From NCBI RefSeq assembly GCF_021347895.1, contig NC_067122.1, positions 11,273,983 through 11,337,982 of the forward strand: 64,000 bases of DNA. The letters run 5' to 3'. This document shows, piece by piece, positions 38,753 through 50,300 of the stretch. How positions within the stretch are numbered: the first letter of the stretch is position 1; the number at the start of each line of letters is the position of its first letter. The position numbers and the translations under genes are program-made. The DNA comes from Acanthochromis polyacanthus. Lineage: Eukaryota; Chordata; Actinopteri; Pomacentridae. The notes beneath the pieces are model-generated. The model saw nothing but the letters and a program-made list of their open reading frames with translations. It searched no databases and was not told the origin of the DNA.

Positions 38753-38824
38753 GGTGCTGTATGGCAATAAGATCACTGAACTGCCCAAGGGATTGTTTGA
38801 TGGACTGGTTTCCCTGCAGCTGCT
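38753..38824 (+). CDS. slit3: slit3 exon: third LRR of D2
   Basis: The acceptor TGTCCTGCGCAG precedes and the donor GTAAGT follows. In phase 2 it encodes VLYGNKITELPKGLFDGLVS, then LQLL, an LRR with the VLYGNKI signature conserved across Slits. The GLFDGLVSLQLL part matches SLIT3. It is 72 bases and in frame. Confidence 0.96.
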
Positions 38825-41487
38825 GTAAGTACTGTCTGCCTCGTCTGCCGTTATGTGTGTGCCTGAATTTATGTGTGTGGTTCCCCAGGAAACAATAAAC
38901 TACATTATTCAGTAAACAAAAGAACACAGTCAAGTAATGTATGGACTACCCAGGAAACGCTGCATGGGTTCTAAGAGTCTGGTCCAATATTCTGAAATGG
39001 ACTGGCAACCAGTAAACATACTGCTTTCTTCATGCCTCAACATGTCGGCTTGAAGGTTTTGTTATGACAAAAATGCATAGTTGATTGGCTTATTTATTCA
39101 ATAGTGCTGAAATTGTGTACACTAAACATATGTGAGCATGTTTTAATATACTTATATTACAGTGAACATTCATTGGAATCACATTTATCACAGTTGAAGC
39201 CAATGTTATGAGTCCATTTGGTGGTAATTTGATGAGAAAGAGAGCATTAGATACTGCAGTACCAAATCCTGATAATCATCACTATTGCACAGTAGCAACT
39301 CCTGTAGAGTCCCCTCTTCATGCATTAACCTTCCATCTGTCCTTTATCACACGTGTGTGTATCTGCAGAGATGTCTTTCCTAAAACTCTCAACACAGAGA
39401 CTGGTGCACCGCAATAAACACTGTGATCTCCCATAGTGCTTCTAAGCGTTGGTGTATTCTAGGAGGGCATCTATTTATTCTGAATTATTCCTCGTGGGCA
39501 CAGATTCAAACTGCAGCAGTGGTTCAGCATGCAGTAAAAAAAATTCTGTAACGGCTACATAAGTACTGTATGTGGCATATGGTCCTCGCAAATGCCGCAG
39601 TCCACTGCAGAAGCAGCTAATGTTCTGGGCTTTTCCATCGTAAAGTGAAGCGAAGCAAAGAGAATGAGGATGAGTGAATCTAACCCACAAACACCTTTTT
39701 ACAGGCTTAGGTGGATCATTTGAATGCATGGTGCATAGGCAGAGACAGAGAAGGTGGAGGGAATGGGTGAGGGGTGTGGATGGAGAGATAAATTAATGGA
39801 CGGACGGATGAAGAGTGAAAGATGGGAAAGACGGAGACATGGAGAAACAAATAAACGCTGAATAGATTAGAGAGGAGAGCAAGGGGGAAGCAGAGAGATC
39901 AAATTTGTGTTTTCGTGTCAATGTATGTAAGATGTGACATCATTAACAGTTAGCAGCCCCAATTGAAAAAGCATTTCCCCCCGACCTCATGATGCTGCGG
40001 GCATAAAATGTTAAATCACTGAATGCTTTATATTTGTTTATACACGCATGCATGCTCCCTTAATAGAATAATTCCCGACCGTTTCGGTGCATTTGTGACT
40101 GGTTCATTCAACGAATAAATAAAGCACTGAATGACTAGCTAATATTCTTGCCCTGCCACATCATTGGTCCGTCCTAAAAAGACACAGCCTGGGGGTGTTG
40201 GTGCTCACTCACCCGTCATCAGGAAGGAATATATCTTTTAATATTTCACCACTGACAGACCTTCCATCACTAAAAAGTCAGTGAGTTTGTCAAGAACGTC
40301 AAGTTTCTCCAGCATCATAATTCTAGATTATACTTCACCGCTGAATCAAGCTTCACATGTCAACGTTGTGTTTATTGCTCTGTAAAGCTACTGGTCTGCT
40401 GTTTATATTCTCTGTGCTGCTTTGTTTTAGTCTTGCAGTTTCAAGTAATTAGTTCCCCCTGTGAGCTGCCTAATGAGGCGTGGATATGTCGCAGAGCAGC
40501 ATGTGTGTGCGTGGATTCACCTGCGAGTGCGGATGTATAAGTTGATCGTGCCAGTGCAGGTGCTCGTTAGGATGACTTGAGACAATTAAGCGGAGCTGCT
40601 GCACCAACTCAGTCATCTGCCGCGCGAAGAAAGAAAGGAATACACAGTTGAGCGTGTGTGGAATAGATGCCGGAACTAAGAATGTAACAAAAGACAAGAA
40701 AGGAGATCGGTGAGTGAGAGAGGAGAGCAAAAAGGTGGCGAATGAGACGGCAGAAGTGGGAGGAGGAAAGGTAGAAATGCAGAGAAAACCCCTCACAGCC
40801 TGGATTTATTAGCTAATGAAGTGCAGGTATGAAAGGACGGTGAGATGGAGAGAGAGGGAGAAGGGTATAGGTGAAAACTTTTCCTGTCATTCACTTAATC
40901 CCTCTATCACATTTCTCATTTTCCATTGCCTCTCTCCTCCATTTTGCCTGTCAGCCTCTTTCACTTAAATATATATATCTGTGTCAGTCCAAATTAAATT
41001 TTCACCTGTCCCCTCACTGTCTCACTCCATTATTCCCCCCATCCCATCTCCATTCTTCTCCCTCTCCTCTTCCTCCTTCCTTTACCCCCCTCGCCATCTG
41101 TCTCTCCCATCAAAACAAGATATTACGCTCACACACACACCCAACAGCAGATATTTCCCTCCTGCTCCAGAAGAGAAAGTGAAAAAGTATAAAACCACAA
41201 TTTTCAGATTTATGTGTCACGGCCAGAAAAAATATAATCATGAGTGTGCCGGTGGAAGGGAGGGGTGGATGACTGTGGGCAGAGACGGAGGGAGGAATGG
41301 TGAGAATAAAGAGGACAGGGGGAGAAAAGAAGTGGTTTTGGGGTAGAGATGCACCTGAGAAAAATAAATTCTCATCATCTGCATATGCATTTATCTTTGG
41401 TTTCTCTTGAGAGAAAATAAAGAAGCAAAATAAACAAAGCAGATCCAGAGAAATATCAAATGTTAAAGGCTCTTCCGTGTGTTGCAG
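38825..41487 (+). other. slit3 intron, 2.7 kb
   Basis: It contains a purine-rich patch (39740-39900) and a pyrimidine-rich block (40870-41110). Open frames on both strands near 40470-41620 follow the biased composition and show no domain. No exon was recognised. Confidence 0.6.
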
Positions 41488-41631
41488 ATTGCTGAATGCC
41501 AACAAAATAAACTGCTTGAGAGTCAACACCTTCCAGGACCTGCAGAACCTCAACCTGCTGTCGCTGTACGACAACAAGCTGCAGACGATCAGTAAAGGAC
41601 TGTTCGCACCTCTGCGCTCCATCAAGACTCT
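41488..41631 (+). CDS. slit3: slit3 exon: fourth and fifth LRRs of D2
   Basis: The acceptor CGTGTGTTGCAG precedes and the donor GTAAGT follows. The 144-base exon carries two 24-residue repeats: [20 protein letters not shown], then [20 protein letters not shown] and [23 protein letters not shown] and [10 protein letters not shown] are diagnostic of SLIT3. Most LRR exons here hold one repeat, so this is a double unit that lacks the usual intron between repeats. It is phase 2 to 2 and fully open. Confidence 0.97.
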
Positions 41632-41679
41632 GTAAGTACAGTGAGGCTCTGATGATTTTTTTCAAGAGGTGTTTTAACC

Positions 41680-42165
41680 AGAGCTGCAGCAATTAGTCAA
41701 TTAATTGATTATTCCATTGACAGGAAATTAATTGCCATGTGACCACCTGGATACCTCCTCAGGGAGGTTTTCTTATTCACGCTCAGCTGAAAGTAGACTG
41801 GTGGGATTATATATGCTTTGTGCCCTGGGATCAACCAGGAATAGCTGGAGGTGATGGCAAGGGACACCTGGGCTGCTTTACATAAAGTTAATTCTGCATA
41901 AATGACGGTGCATAATGTTGACACAGAAAATGACAGTTAGCAACTATTTCAATAATTGATTCATCGATTATTTGCTTTAAATGCGAAATAGTTTCTTCTG
42001 CAGTATAACTTCGGTGAAGACTGTCAATCAGACAAAAAACAGGTAAATTGAAGACATCACTACATCCTTAGAGAGATTTGAAATTCAAAGTTTTAATGTC
42101 AAGGACTTTAAAAGGAAATTAGTAAAAACTGATTTGTGATGAAAAGGATCATTAGCTGCAGCTCT
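41680..42165. mobile_element. nonautonomous inverted-repeat element of a common fish type
   Basis: The left end AGAGCTGCAGCAATTAGTCA and the right end TTAGCTGCAGCTCT are inverted copies. The inner blocks AATTGATTATT and TTGATTCATCGATTATTTGC match a very common fish repeat I remember (agggctgcaactaacgatta... consensus). The middle (about 41741-41905) does not belong to that consensus. It resembles the tail of a fish LINE (GGGATCAACCAGGAATAGCT, GGACACCTGGGCTGCTT), suggesting one element inserted into another. There is no coding capacity. Confidence 0.6.
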
Positions 42166-42257
42166 AGTCCTAACCCATTGAGTCAACACAGTTCTCTAAA
42201 CAAGATTATCCAGACCGAGTAAACGCCAACACTCCGCTGTGAAATTTTCAACTTGAT

Positions 42258-42425
42258 TAACCCTCTGAACCTCAAAACCTACTGGCAGGTTTGAAAGGGG
42301 TGTTACTTTGGGGAAAAAAATCTCCAAAATTGCATCATTTATCAGAGCCAGAAACTGTAAATACTGGAAGAATTGCTGCATTATCAGCATTCCAACGGTC
42401 CTCAGGATACTCGTCTATGAAAGGC
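42258..42425 (+). repeat. dispersed repeat family B, copy 1
   Basis: It begins AACCCTCTGAAC. Blocks in order include GGCAGGTTTGAA, CCAAAATTGCATCATTTATC and AGAAACTGTAAA. The same blocks occur in reverse orientation at 54890-55050 (GATGCCATTTTGGTGATTTG and CTGTACTCCAAAA on the opposite strand), proving a shared repeat. The family name is unknown to me. Confidence 0.65.
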
Positions 42426-42831
42426 CAGATTAAAATGATAATCCTTCATGTTTTACTTTTAAAAAATGTTCCAAAATAAACCATTTGCGCTGATCATATC
42501 CTTTGAAAAAGCAAAAATTCTGTGCTCTTTAGGGCTTTACACCTTATTCAGGCCATCGTTTTGTTTCCACAGAGGTGCAGGAATTTTTATTGCAGTGAAA
42601 AATGAGCCCATAGTGAGTAAAAATGTGACGCATGAAACATTAAATATCCAACCAGTACTTTATGAGCAAATGCATGAGCTTTGATGTGTTGAATCAGTTG
42701 AATATTTTGTTCGAGTATCCTCAAAGTGTTACAGAAAACACAATACGTGAGGCAGCAGCAGTAACTGTGCAGTTCTCTTCTTTTTCTCCCACCTTCACCC
42801 CCTCTCTCCTCTTCCCTTTTCTCTCTCTCAG

Positions 42832-42995
42832 TCATCTGGCGCAGAATCCCTTTATGTGTGACTGTCACCTGAAGTGGCTGGCAGACTACCTGTTTGACAA
42901 CCCAATAGAGACCAGTGGGGCACGCTGCAGTCATCCCAGGAGGCTGGCTAACAAGCGAATCAGCCAGGTCAAAGGCAAGAAGTTCAGGTGCACAG
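42832..42995 (+). CDS. slit3: slit3 exon: C-terminal cap (LRRCT) of D2
   Basis: The acceptor TTCTCTCTCTCAG precedes and the donor GTAGGG follows. It encodes [20 protein letters not shown], then [20 protein letters not shown] and [15 protein letters not shown], with the four cap cysteines (CDC, GARC, FRC) in place. It is exactly 164 bases (phase 2 to 1), and this is the reference length used to show that the D1 cap exon is one base short. It closes the Robo-binding domain. The next exon, after the miR-218 intron, opens D3. Confidence 0.97.
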
Positions 42996-43569
42996 GTAGG
43001 GGATGAATTCACTCACACTCCAAAAACACACCGACTCAGTGTCCTCGAAATCAGGTTCTTACACTGAACTACATGGTTTTTCCCAACCTTTTTGCTGACT
43101 GGATTATGGTCAGAGGTAGGGAGTCTGTTGTAGATGAATCAAGCCCCTACTCATGAACTGTCAGAATGAACAGGAGGTGGTTGGTGGACTCACACCAGAA
43201 ATCAGTGTTCCACTCCAGAGTCCCTGTGGTGAGGCTAAGGCAACAAAAGCACTTTTGTTTAAGAGCCACTCTGGTGAAAATTAAGTTTGTTACCTTGTTT
43301 TTACATGCACATGTGATACTTTTTATATGCTAGAAGACACATCATGAGTGTAATGAGCAGTCAGCATCGTGGATCCACTTTGAAATTGCAGCATATTAAT
43401 GACTTTCTAAAAGAAACATGGATTCATATGTAACAAACACAAGGAACTAATCCTGCCAGTTTGCAGGGTGGAGTTTTCTCTGCCATTTTTCTTTATTAAA
43501 ATATGTTGGCAGTTCTAGCGTGTACAGATACAGCAGCTAATAGTTCAACTTGCCTGTGAGTGGTGCAGA

Positions 43570-43680
43570 GTAGTCTTAGGTGAGCTGGTGTGCTCGAGGT
43601 GCAAGTGAAGAAAGAGACAGAAGCTTCTTTGATCAGCACATTCTGTAGGAAGCAAGAGTGTAGATTACATCTAAGCTTTG
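43570..43680 (+). repeat. dispersed repeat family A, copy 3
   Basis: The core GAGCTGGTGTGCTCGAGGTG starts at 43582. A purine-rich stretch, GCACATTCTG and then ATTACATCTAAGC follow in the same order as the copy at 17662. It may begin further left, since family boundaries cannot be set from three diverged copies. Confidence 0.65.
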
Positions 43681-44737
43681 ATGGTAGGAGGAGAGTTTTT
43701 AGTATTTAATCAGTGGGGCTTTGAGATTTGGGAGTGATTGTGGATTTGATAAAATGTGAAAAAAAGATGTCTGAAGTCACTGTGTACTATTTCTGTCTTC
43801 TTCTGGACCACAATGTTTCTCCAATCTTAAACTAGCTCTGTAAGTGCCTTGGCATAACTGTAAAAAGTTGAATAATACTGTTTCCTTATTGTACTCACTC
43901 AAAACTGATTTGCTGTTACGAGTAGTACAACCATATTTGAAAAGAGGAAGGGTTAAACACTCACACATTCCCAGATAATGAATTCTGATGGTCAATATAA
44001 ACTCTTACATATCAGGTTAAAAGTAAAACGCCTCAACACACAAGTAAAAATGTGTAGCAAAGAAATGCAGTTTTAAATGTTCATGGGTTTAGTAAAGTAC
44101 TCCAATAAAACTGAAACTGATTTGCATTTACTAAAACACACAGAACACACACACACAAGCCTTCACACGCAGCCTGTGCCTGTCTCTGTGGTAGTGTTAT
44201 ATTACTGTTATTTCCTTTGATACGAGCCATGGGTTTCACTAATTACAACACAGACCAATCCAGTATACTGAGGCAGCACAATAACTAACTCAGCAGGGAC
44301 TGGCCATACACTGAGATTGCCCACTTGTGTGAGTGTGTGTGTGTGTCTGTGTAGATGTACACTTCACATCAACACTGCCTCTCTGCAGCGGCTCTTCAGG
44401 TTGTTTTCCCTCTCTTCAATATTCTGCCTTTTTTTAATAGGTCTCTGGGAAATGAATTTTTAAAGTTCCCATGCAAACTGTTGAAACTGAGTTGTGTTAA
44501 ACTGGTGGTTATGAGCAAATCATGGGGTTTGGAAGCAGCATAATAGGGGACCTCTGTCAACTGAATGAATTCCAGCAGTCACTTTAACCTTATGCTGAAT
44601 GGGATTGTGCTAAGAAAAGATAATGATGTGTGATAATTAGGTTCCAGATTTCCCCCCAAAGCTGGCCATGGCTGTCACCTTTGCTTCGGCCCTTCCTCTC
44701 TGCAGTCCCATGCCTCTCCCTGCATCTCTTCTTCCTC

Positions 44738-44940
44738 TCTGGACCTGTGTGGACATTTTTGCTATTGGTGGGCAGTCTTTCTGGTCCTGCCTCCCCCCTA
44801 CTTCCTGTGTGGACCTGCAGCTGTCTGTTGCCTCTCCTGTCCTGTATGGACCCTGCTCCCTGACTGATTGGTGCAGCTCTCTGTTGCCCCGCCTTCCTCC
44901 TGTGTGGACCTGCATTCTGATTGGTTCGTGCAGCTGTCTC
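44738..44940 (+). repeat. degenerate ~60-bp tandem repeat abutting mir-218
   Basis: Three to four imperfect units share the order TGTGTGGACCTGCA, CTGATTGGTGCAGCT, CTCTGTTGCCCCGCC. Units start near 44745, 44806, 44845 and 44899. The last unit supplies the basal stem of the miR-218 hairpin (GTGCAGCTGTCTCTTG), and GGCCCCGCCTA follows the mature arm. The region is GC-richer than the rest of the intron. An antisense open frame of 198 codons over it reflects this composition and is not a gene. Confidence 0.7.
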
Positions 44941-45018
44941 TTGTGCTTGATCTAACCATGTGGCCCCGCCTATTGTGTCATCACATGGTTCCGTCAAGCG
45001 CCAGGGACCGCCCAGCAC
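44928..45018 (+). ncRNA. mir218: pre-miR-218 hairpin (intronic microRNA)
   Basis: The 21-base stretch 44941-44961 is identical to mature miR-218-5p (seed TTGTGCTT, ending AACCATGT). The opposite arm 44984-45005 begins CATGGTTCCGTCAAGC, the miR-218-3p star form. The two arms pair over about 22 bases: AACCATGTG with CACATGGTT is perfect and GCTTGA pairs with TCAAGC, with a two-base internal mismatch. A loop of about 20 bases lies between, and GTGC/GCAC closes the base. The hairpin lies in the host-gene orientation, so it can be processed from the slit3 primary transcript. In vertebrates miR-218 acts on Robo and other neuronal targets and is strongly expressed in motor neurons. The a/b paralogue suffix cannot be assigned from the window alone. 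Confidence 0.96.
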
Positions 45019-47225
45019 ACGCCTACCTGCCTCTCCCAGCCAGTCACACGCCTCGGAGCAAAAACTGGGGGTCAAACACTTAAGCTCTGTCTGTTTGCGT
45101 TTAAGCGTAGGGTTTCTGATACACGGGATTATAACTATGTTTGAAATAATCGAGCCATAGACGGACAATCTGACATGAAAATGCATTGTCGATCAGCACT
45201 GAGTAGCTGCTGTTCTACTGCTTATGAAATTTTGGTGCCCTGTGGAGTTTTTGTAAACCAGAACTTATGTTTACAGTCAGTGTTTTTTTTTTTTTTTTCC
45301 ATTGTTTGTATCCTTGGGTTGAATCCTAACAAATGTGATAAATGTATTTACCTCCCCTTAAGATATTTGGAGCGCTTAAGTTATTAATAATTTAAACTAT
45401 CCATTGTTTGTGTGTCTTGTTTGTTAGCTTGCAGACTTCTTCTTGTTCTTCTTACTTGCCTTTTGTTGTCATTTTTGCATCTTTTCCTTGCATGAACCAA
45501 CAGTTGACTAGTGGAACAGGCATGAAAGTGGCTGCAGATTTTTTTAAAAAAAATGTATTTATTTATTTGCATTGCACATGTACTTTCATGCTTATATGGG
45601 TGCTATCATGCGCATGTATTGTACAAACAAACCGAGGACCCAAATGTAAAATAAATGCTTCACAGTGCTACTGGTGGTCAAAAACTCCACAGGGTACATT
45701 TGAATGATTCGAAAAATATCCACTTTCACCCCGATTGCTCAACTGCTAGCATCTATTTGAACTCATGCCTTTGGTGTTGCTTGCTTTGGGAAGTACTAAG
45801 ATATCTGCATAGCATTTCAAGGCACATCTGAGTGTTCAAATTGTCCACTGGCATGGCAACGTTTTGGTGGTTGGCATGGCTGATTTTACACCTCTGTACT
45901 TCCCCCTCACCCTTGATTTTACTGAGGAAAACTTCACCCACCTCTCTGAGGTTATAAAACGCACACTTTGTTCTTTGCTTTGTTCTTTACCCTCCCCCCC
46001 TTTCCTCCTTAATTTTTCCCTTGCTCGTTCTTTTCCATCAGCTTCCCAACCAACAAGGTTAGAGGCAGCCCAGAGACATTATTCCATAAAATTCCTCCAC
46101 TGAAGAGCGGCGATCATTTGCTGAGCTCAGATCGAGATTATGCATCGCAAACGACCCCTCAATAGGTGGTCGTGGTTGTTTAACAATGACAAGCAGTGAA
46201 CAGATGAGCCATAAAGAGCGTGTGCCAGGAGCGAGCAGAGACAGGATGAAGGAACAAGTAGTCTCTGCCACTGTAAGAACAGTGTGATAGCAGAAACGGT
46301 TAAGTTGACAGAGAACAGATAAACAAGGAGAGAGCAGGAGGAAGAAAAAGCTGTAATGACAACCATGAGTTCTAGAAAGAGTGCAGTATATGGTGCACAA
46401 ACACAGATGCTGCATGATGTAGAGCAGGTCTATTCTACAGGCACTCGTGGTCATAAATAATATCTACTCACATTATATCTAAATAACAGAAGTGGGCTCT
46501 GGTTCACCTTGTTAAACAAAAACATCCGGGGTTAAACCACATTTATCTGCAGGATGATTCCATAAAACCACCTGGATATCTCTTTGTTAATCTGATTTAC
46601 AGCGGTCACCATGCTGAAGTAGCCCTGCCTGTATGAGCACTGAGTCTGCTACAGTGTAGTGCTGCAGGAACAACTGTTCTTTCTTCAAATGAAAAACATA
46701 GTTTCATGTCTTGTGAATAACTGGTTGGCTGATTAGATTTTATAACCTTTGACAAGTGAATTATGAACAAAAGTAGAACAAACTCCTGCAGGGAATTACT
46801 TTATCTGGTAGTCCAGCATTAGAATGTGCTTATGTCTTTAAGTGTTTATTGTTTTGATTTGCTTTTCTCATATTGGCACAACATGATTTTTGACATTAAA
46901 CACGCAAGCATAATAACTAGTAATATGTCATGTGACAGCACTTAGATTTTAAAATATCATGTCTGACTTATTGTCCTTGGTGTCTCATTTCATCTTCCTG
47001 TCATTTCCTCTTCCCCTCCATCTTTTTTCTCTCTTGCTTCTGTTCTCTCTTTCGATTTAATTTATCTCTGCTTTCTTCTTTCCAACTTGTTTCCTTCTGT
47101 CTCCTGTATTGTTTACCTCGTACTCATTCGACCCTCACCGTTCTCCCTCCTTCTATCCTTATTCCCATGTCACCTTCTCTTTGCTTTAATCTTTGCCTCT
47201 CCTCCACTCTCACTCTCCTCTGCAG

Positions 47226-47376
47226 GTCAGGAGGACTATCGCAGCCGTCTGAGTGGGGAGTGTTTCCAGGATCTGGTATGTCCAGAGAAATGTCGCTGTG
47301 AAGGGACGGTGGTCGACTGCTCCAATCTCAAACTGACCCGAATACCTCCACACATCCCTGAGCACACCACCGACCT
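47226..47376 (+). CDS. slit3: slit3 exon: N-terminal cap (LRRNT) of D3
   Basis: The acceptor CTCCTCTGCAG precedes and the donor GTAAGT follows. Phase 1 in, phase 2 out. It reads [20 protein letters not shown], then [20 protein letters not shown] and [10 protein letters not shown]. The [14 protein letters not shown] cap with its cysteines is intact, and the EDYRSR linker is shared with SLIT2/SLIT3 but not with SLIT1, which has a longer linker. It is 151 bases. It begins the third LRR domain directly after the mir-218 intron. Confidence 0.97.
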
Positions 47377-50300
47377 GTAAGTCAGCTGGTGTTTCCTTTA
47401 GATATATGCGCACATAAAATCTGCGAGGCTCTGGAGACTGTATGACCTGACTGCGCATCTGCACGGAAAATAAATGCTGCTCAGCAAAGCAAATGCTTGT
47501 TTCAAGAAGAGGCTGTGCGAGGGGATTTGCCATTAACAACACCTTTATAATTTATGATTAGAACAGCTGTAACTGAAATGGTAACCATCGACAGATCCCA
47601 AACACGGAGGGAAGGTGTAAATTCTCCAGAAACCCCTTACTATGTCCACCTACTGTGCTTGACACACCTCATGGATAATCCCATTCTCACAGTGCAACTA
47701 GCTGCTATATCCTGTGAAAAGGACAAAGTCATAGCCAGCTCTTCAGAAATGTCCACATGAGCCCTGTGTGTTTTTCTGTGTTCAGTATAAGAGGAAATGC
47801 GACTCTCTTAAGCGTAGCAATTGTCGTGTGACTAGAACAGTGTGTACGTCTGTTGTCGCCTTTTAAAGTCCGCATCAGGCAGCACATGGAGCTGCAAAAA
47901 CCATGAATTGGCCTTTAAACTGATCAAAGCTGAAAGTGTAAAGTGCCGCACACCTTTAAACATAACCACAAACTTGCCAAGAAGCTCTACACCTTCATTC
48001 GTACACACCAATACATCCATGGATACATGTTTGAACGTGCACTCAAAATCACATTAAAAGACTAAAACCTGTAGGCTTTTTTTTTTTTTTTTACATGCAA
48101 AGAAATACACAATTGTACATATGCATGCACGTGCGTCCTCTGCCTCTGCTTCTCTGAGTGCAGTATCAAGAATGTCACTTTTCATTTTTAGCTCCCAGAC
48201 CAAAATGCCCCTCAACAGTCTTCCATCTCCTTCGGAGTCCCAAAGGAGCCATCATCATGTCTGGCGAAGGGTCTCACACTAGAATACTGAATAGTCCCAT
48301 GGATCATTTATTTAACCGCTGAAGAATGGCAAAGGAGCAACAGATAAAACGCCGCGGGAATACTGTAATGTGATGGCGAGAAAGGTTAAAAAGTCTGCAT
48401 GAATTCAGAATCTTGTAAAATCATTGACAAAATATTTATTTAGTGCTGCGGCGCTTAGACCATAAATTCAACGGTTCCAGCCTCTACTTTGTGTGGGCGG
48501 CTACTTTTCCCTGTGTAGTATGTGAGTTGAATATCATTAAGCCCTTGACCCGATGTTGGACAAAACCACACAGCTGATGAAATTATTAGTTACAACCCTA
48601 ATATGTTTATATGTATGAGGGCGATGAAGCATTATGTTAAGGGATTACAGTCATTTGTCTTCAAAGAGAAAGGAACTGCTCAGAATTTTAAAGAGCTGCT
48701 GAAAACACAGCATGACAGCATATGTAATAATTTCTATGATGTGATTTACAGACTGACAAACTGCTCATGGGTCATAAAATAAACACAATTGGAGATCAAA
48801 AGCTGGATTTCCGCTTCAGAATTGTGACTCAAATGTGTTGCTTTAAAATCAGCAAGACCCATTTTACTTTCAGCACCTGGCCCTTGATCATATATTCAAT
48901 AAGTTAATATTTCCTGCAAGGAAATAGGAATCTGGCCAGAAGCAGTGTTTTGCCTGTTAGTGCTGAATTGGTGGCATCTTTAAAATGTGGGTGAAGGACG
49001 AGAGTTTCTGCTATGGTTGTCACTGTGGTCGTAATGGAGAAAAGCTGCGGAGGGAGACCGCTGCAGCATTAAGGCAGATGCAGGACGGCTGTCACAGTAT
49101 TACTTATATTGGCGAGGTTAGTCGTATAATGGTGAATTCAGCCATGGCTGCCACTTTAGATAACTAATATCGCCTGTATTCCACAGACCATTATCCCCCA
49201 ATTCATCTGTCTCTTTCTTTGGTTCTGTTTCTCTCATTGAACTTTGTATCCTCCAATCCTGCCTCTTTTCCTGTCCAACCATTCCCAGGATGCTTCGTGT
49301 CAAAAATATATACTTTGTCCTTTATGGGTGGTTAGAGGGCGCATCAAAGTTTCTACTGTTTACGACACCTTGTCTTGCGCTCTCTTTCCCTTAAGAACGC
49401 GACTAACCAGTAGGTTTCTGGAGGCCACAAGCGTGCACTAACACACATACACACACAAGCCGTCAGTCGGGCCATGTAACCCGCCTTATCAGGGGAAATC
49501 AGGGGAGGTTGTGGTTCAGCTGAAGGCTTTTTATATTTTTGCTCTCCTTCTCTAATCTTTCTATCTTTCAGGCTTTCTTGGTGGCTCTTTCCACTAGCCA
49601 TAAAAACCCTTGACTTTGGCCTTGAGAGTGTTCAAAAAGTATGAAATCAGTCTCTTCAGAGAATTTTTTGCACTCAATTAAATGTGCAGTTTATGTCAGA
49701 GGCTGTAGCTCACACGGTGGAGAGATCAGATGTTTTATCCACACTGCCTACATTCAACATATGCAAATTAACCCAGCAGCGGAAGCAGTATCACTTTCCC
49801 ACCATCACCGATATACTTGAGACTTTGCAATATATCATTTCAGTTTAACTTTACACAGGTTGTTCCTTCGTCTAACCACCCATATCTCATTAGACAGCGT
49901 CCCCTAAAGCTGAACTTTTTGCTTCTTTCCTCAGTTTCTCTCATTCTATCTCCGTCACACATACACATGCACAAAGAGCATCCTTTTAGCAGCTCCCTTT
50001 TAGTACAAATTACCTCAATAAAGCAGATGTCTAGCTTCCTATCTCTCAAACTGTTTTCTCTTGGCTTAGGGCAGTGTGGGTATTGATGACTACATAGAAA
50101 AGATTCATTGCTCTTCTCTTCCCTCCATTTTTTTATTTTTTTATTTCTTCCCCCCCTTCATTGTTTTGTGCTGCATCATGCCTCAACCGTCACTAAAGTC
50201 CTCTTAACCTTCATGCGGCCACGAGGCAGCATCTCTCTGTGTGGATGTTTGTTAGCCGAGCCGCGCTAGACAACCCACAGCGACGAATTTAATTCTCTGC

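Larger units (their letters stand above)
41632..42831 (+). other. slit3 intron, 1.2 kb, built largely of repeats
   Basis: A short-inverted-repeat element (41680-42165) and a copy of dispersed family B (42258-42425) make up half the intron. The intron ends in a strong pyrimidine tract (42776-42829). Confidence 0.65.
42996..47225 (+). other. slit3 intron hosting mir-218
   Basis: The 4.2-kb intron contains dispersed repeat family A copy 3 (43570-43680), a degenerate tandem repeat (44740-44940), the mir-218 hairpin (44928-45018), a stretch at 45190-45700 that resembles a diverged fish interspersed repeat with a 15-base T run, and a pyrimidine-rich end (47000-47220). It corresponds to human SLIT3 intron 14, the known home of mir-218-2. 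Confidence 0.8.

Noticed and set aside
41110..41625. 171-codon antisense open frame across a slit3 exon
   Set aside because: It is antisense to the double-LRR exon and pyrimidine-rich intron, with no recognisable domain.
44590..45186. 198-codon open frame antisense to the mir-218 region
   Set aside because: It crosses the microRNA hairpin and a GC-rich tandem repeat, shows no domain, and its length is explained by biased composition.
45190..45700. Full interspersed repeat in the mir-218 intron
   Set aside because: Parts recall fish repeats (ending CAAAAACTCCACAGGGTA), but boundaries and family could not be supported, so it is mentioned only in the intron entry.
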